Source of the DNA: Dermacentor variabilis
Taxonomy: Eukaryota; Arthropoda; Arachnida; Ixodida; Ixodidae
Length of the DNA: 64,000 nt
Reading direction: 5' to 3'
Assembly: GCF_050947875.1 (NCBI RefSeq)
Contig: NC_134569.1
Coordinates: forward strand, 38,605,277-38,669,276
How positions within the stretch are numbered: position 1 is the stretch's first letter; the number at the start of each line of letters is the position of its first letter. Under the pieces are notes generated by a model, which saw nothing but the letters and a program-made list of their open reading frames with translations, was not told where the DNA came from and searched no databases. Below, piece after piece: positions 62,195 through 64,000 of the stretch. Both the position numbers and the translations under genes were made by a program.

Positions 62195-62470
62195 TTTCTT
62201 ACTAGATATGATAGGATTGAGTGCACTCGCTCTGAAGGATTACGGCTCACAAATGTATTTAGGTATGCCGATGATTATTTGGCAGTTTTACTATGTGTAA
62301 ACGAATGCTTCCCACCTGCAACGTCTTCGGTGTGTTCCGTATTTTGCGAGTGCTTCCAACCTCTTCTCTTTACATATGAAGAGCCCTGTTACGGATCCGA
62401 TAGGTTTTTAGATCTCACGCTTCATTTCTTTAACAATGATGTGTTACGAGTTGAGCGGAAAAAATGCCAA
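62195..62470 (+). pseudogene. Penelope-like element RT fragment
   Basis: In the frame through 62259 it reads FRYADDYLAVLLCVNECFPP, then SVFCECFQPLLFTYEEPCYG and DRFLDLTLHFFNNDV. Y-A-D-D-Y-L followed by F-T-Y-E-E-P and F-L-D-L-x-L-x-F is the RT palm and thumb pattern I associate with Penelope-like elements rather than LINEs or LTR elements. Upstream, EGLRLTN appears in a shifted frame. No GIY-YIG endonuclease is visible downstream, and the frame drifts after about 62470. It is short and inactive. Confidence 0.65.
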
Positions 62471-62739
62471 GAGCCACTCAACTCTGTGAAGGGGGTTCGC
62501 CAGCGAAGCTGTGTAGCAAACTACCATGATGTGACAGAGAACATTGAACAAAGGTACGAACATATTTACTGTCTCGATTGGTGGTCATCGTGACGTAATG
62601 TACGCACACACATGTATTTTTATGCATTCGCGTTCATTCGTGCTACACATTCGTTATGCACATTCGTTATATACATTTGTGTTTTCATCTCGCGATATAC
62701 TGTATGAAGTATGAAGGGTCACACCGTATCGTTGAGCAC

Positions 62740-63065
62740 GCATTTCCCGTGATCGAACCCATTCGGAACCGTGTTCGGACATGCGCCGTCGTGGACGATA
62801 CATTGTGAAAGTCGTACGCCTGAAGCCGTACTATGATCCACTCATAGTCAGGAGCTGTTAGGTCGCCGGACGGCTCCCTTTTCGTTCCCGGGAATAATTG
62901 TAGCGATGAAGAGGATCACTATAGTGGGTCATCCACTCCAGCGCTTTCTAGTGAGTCACCCTCTCCAGCGCTGTTCCCGGGAAACGCCGCTTGTGCTGAG
63001 AGACCGTGCCCTGCTCTAGCGGTCGGTCCCAAACGCGATGTCTAATAAACGCCTTTATAAGGCAG
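62740..63065 (+). mobile_element. 3' end of another Gypsy element: pol tail and partial LTR
   Basis: The plus frame ending at 62863 reads EPCSDMRRRGRYIVKVVRLK then PYYDPLIVRSC and a stop, the usual C-terminus of Gypsy pol (V-R-L-K-P-Y-Y-D-P). A purine-rich stretch (GGGAATAAT) precedes TGTAGCGATGAAG at 62899, a likely LTR start. AATAAA at 63042..63047 is the likely polyadenylation signal in the LTR. No partner LTR is in the window, so the LTR end is undefined. Confidence 0.6.
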
Positions 63066-63201
63066 AGAATTTGATACCGAAACCGCCGCACCGACTGGCA
63101 GTGGGCCAGTGCTGTCAGAGCCTTCGCAGAGAGAGGGCCAGTATGGGAACTCTGGCATGATGAGCGGCTCGGAGCCAGCTTTGGAAAAAGATGACGAAGG
63201 C

Positions 63202-63835
63202 GCGAGCAGTGGCACGAGCGCATTCGCGTGGTTACACCGAGGGGTTGCCAAAGACCCAGCTGTGGAGGGAGACGACGATGACGAATGTGCGAGCAGTGGC
63301 ACGAGCGCATTCGCGTGGTTACACCGAGGGGTTGCCAACGACCCAGCTGTGGAGGGAGACGACGATGACGAATGTGCGAGCAGTGGCACGAGCGCATTCG
63401 CGTGGTTACACCGAGGGGTTGCCAACGACCCAGCTGTGGAGGGAGACGACGATGACGAATGTGCGAGCAGTGGCACGAGCGCATTCGCGTGGTTACACCG
63501 AGGGGTTGCCAACGACCCAGCTGTGGAGGGAGACGACGATGACGAATGTGCGAGCAGTGGCACGAGCGCATTCGCGTGGTTACACCGAGGGGTTGCCAAC
63601 GACCCAGCTGTGGAGGGAGACGACGATGACGAATGTGCGAGCAGTGGCACGAGCGCATTCGCGTGGTTACACCGAGGGGTTGCCAACGACCCAGCTGTGG
63701 AGGGAGACGACGATGACGAATGTGCGAGCAGTGGCACGAGCGCATTCGCGTGGTTACACCGAGGGGTTGCCAACGACCCAGCTGTGGAGGGAGACGACGA
63801 CGACGAATGTGCGAGCAGTGGCACGAGCCATTGTT
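63202..63835. repeat. 87-bp tandem repeat, seven full units and a partial one
   Basis: Units begin at 63202, 63289, 63376, 63463, 63550, 63637, 63724 and 63811 (partial) with GCGAGCAGTGGCACGAGCGC. Internal units are identical; the first differs at about 63252 (A for C) and the last full unit at about 63801 (C for T). The period is 29 codons, so a frame free of stops stays free. Two plus frames (for example 63109..63840, 243 codons, with AFAWLHRGVANDP and EGDDDDEC per unit) and two minus frames (298 and 304 codons) are all open. I cannot say that any is translated. It follows the Gypsy LTR polyadenylation signal by about 155 bp. Confidence 0.95.
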
Positions 63836-64000
63836 GCTGATGATGATATTTTGCTCGTACACAGGAAAATTTCACGGAACCCGAGCCATAAGCAGCTTCT
63901 CCGTAAAAATGCCCTTTCTGCCATTCACATCCGCCCATTCTTAACTAATTAAACTAGGTATCATTCGCCTTTGTTTTAAAAATGGTCTGGTTAAATCCTG

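Overview
This 64 kb window is eukaryotic and reads as intergenic DNA from a hard (ixodid) tick. Five copies of one tRNA-derived SINE are scattered through it. Its body (an A/B-box head, a middle with a GTGTACTTAGATTTAGGTGC-like stretch, and a tail reading CGGCGTGCCTCATAATCAGA then GTGGTTTTGGCACGTAAAAC) matches what I know of tick SINEs. The LINE, Gypsy, Penelope, mariner and MITE-like remnants around it also look like tick families. I found no intact host protein gene, no tRNA or rRNA gene, and no CRISPR or bacterial system.

Layout. 1-0.4 kb: 3' end of an RNase H-type LINE. 0.4-6.3 kb: mostly unrecognised DNA with two weak exon candidates. 6.3-12.3 kb: a MITE with long inverted termini, a LINE 3' UTR fragment, two copies of another non-autonomous element, a 1.4 kb TG/CG-rich minisatellite and one SINE. 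14.3-18.7 kb: LINE tails, a decayed Tc1/mariner-type transposase and a longer 5'-truncated LINE. 21.5-24 kb: a minus-strand LINE ending in an expanded (ATT)n tail. 26.7-37.8 kb: transposase and LINE fragments, SINE pieces, two long hairpins, a degenerate ATGACGA repeat and a full-length dead mariner. 39.2-45 kb: an old plus-strand Gypsy element split by a 3.3 kb LINE. 45.2-51.4 kb: a young minus-strand Gypsy element. 51.4-62 kb: mostly unrecognised sequence with one SINE. 62.2-63.9 kb: a Penelope-like RT fragment, the 3' end of another Gypsy element and an 87-bp tandem repeat.

The best-preserved unit is the Gypsy element at 45237..51404. Its 127-bp LTRs are identical, its target duplication is ATAT, and its pol frame is open for 1151 codons with protease, RT, RNase H and integrase. 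A 969-bp DNA transposon with 20-bp inverted termini and a TAA duplication (PIF/Harbinger-like) sits inside the gag zinc knuckle and separates its first cysteine from the rest. This is the clearest structural story in the window: a recently mobile retroelement disabled by a later DNA transposon.

Nothing here looks like a new enzymatic or defence system. The items most worth checking are the Harbinger-in-gag insertion, the 87-bp repeat open in several frames on both strands, the TG/CG minisatellite, the LINE tails that have grown into microsatellites, and three weak exon candidates (5986..6090 +, 4898..5136 +, 10815..10965 -). All family assignments come from reading motifs by eye; no database search was run.
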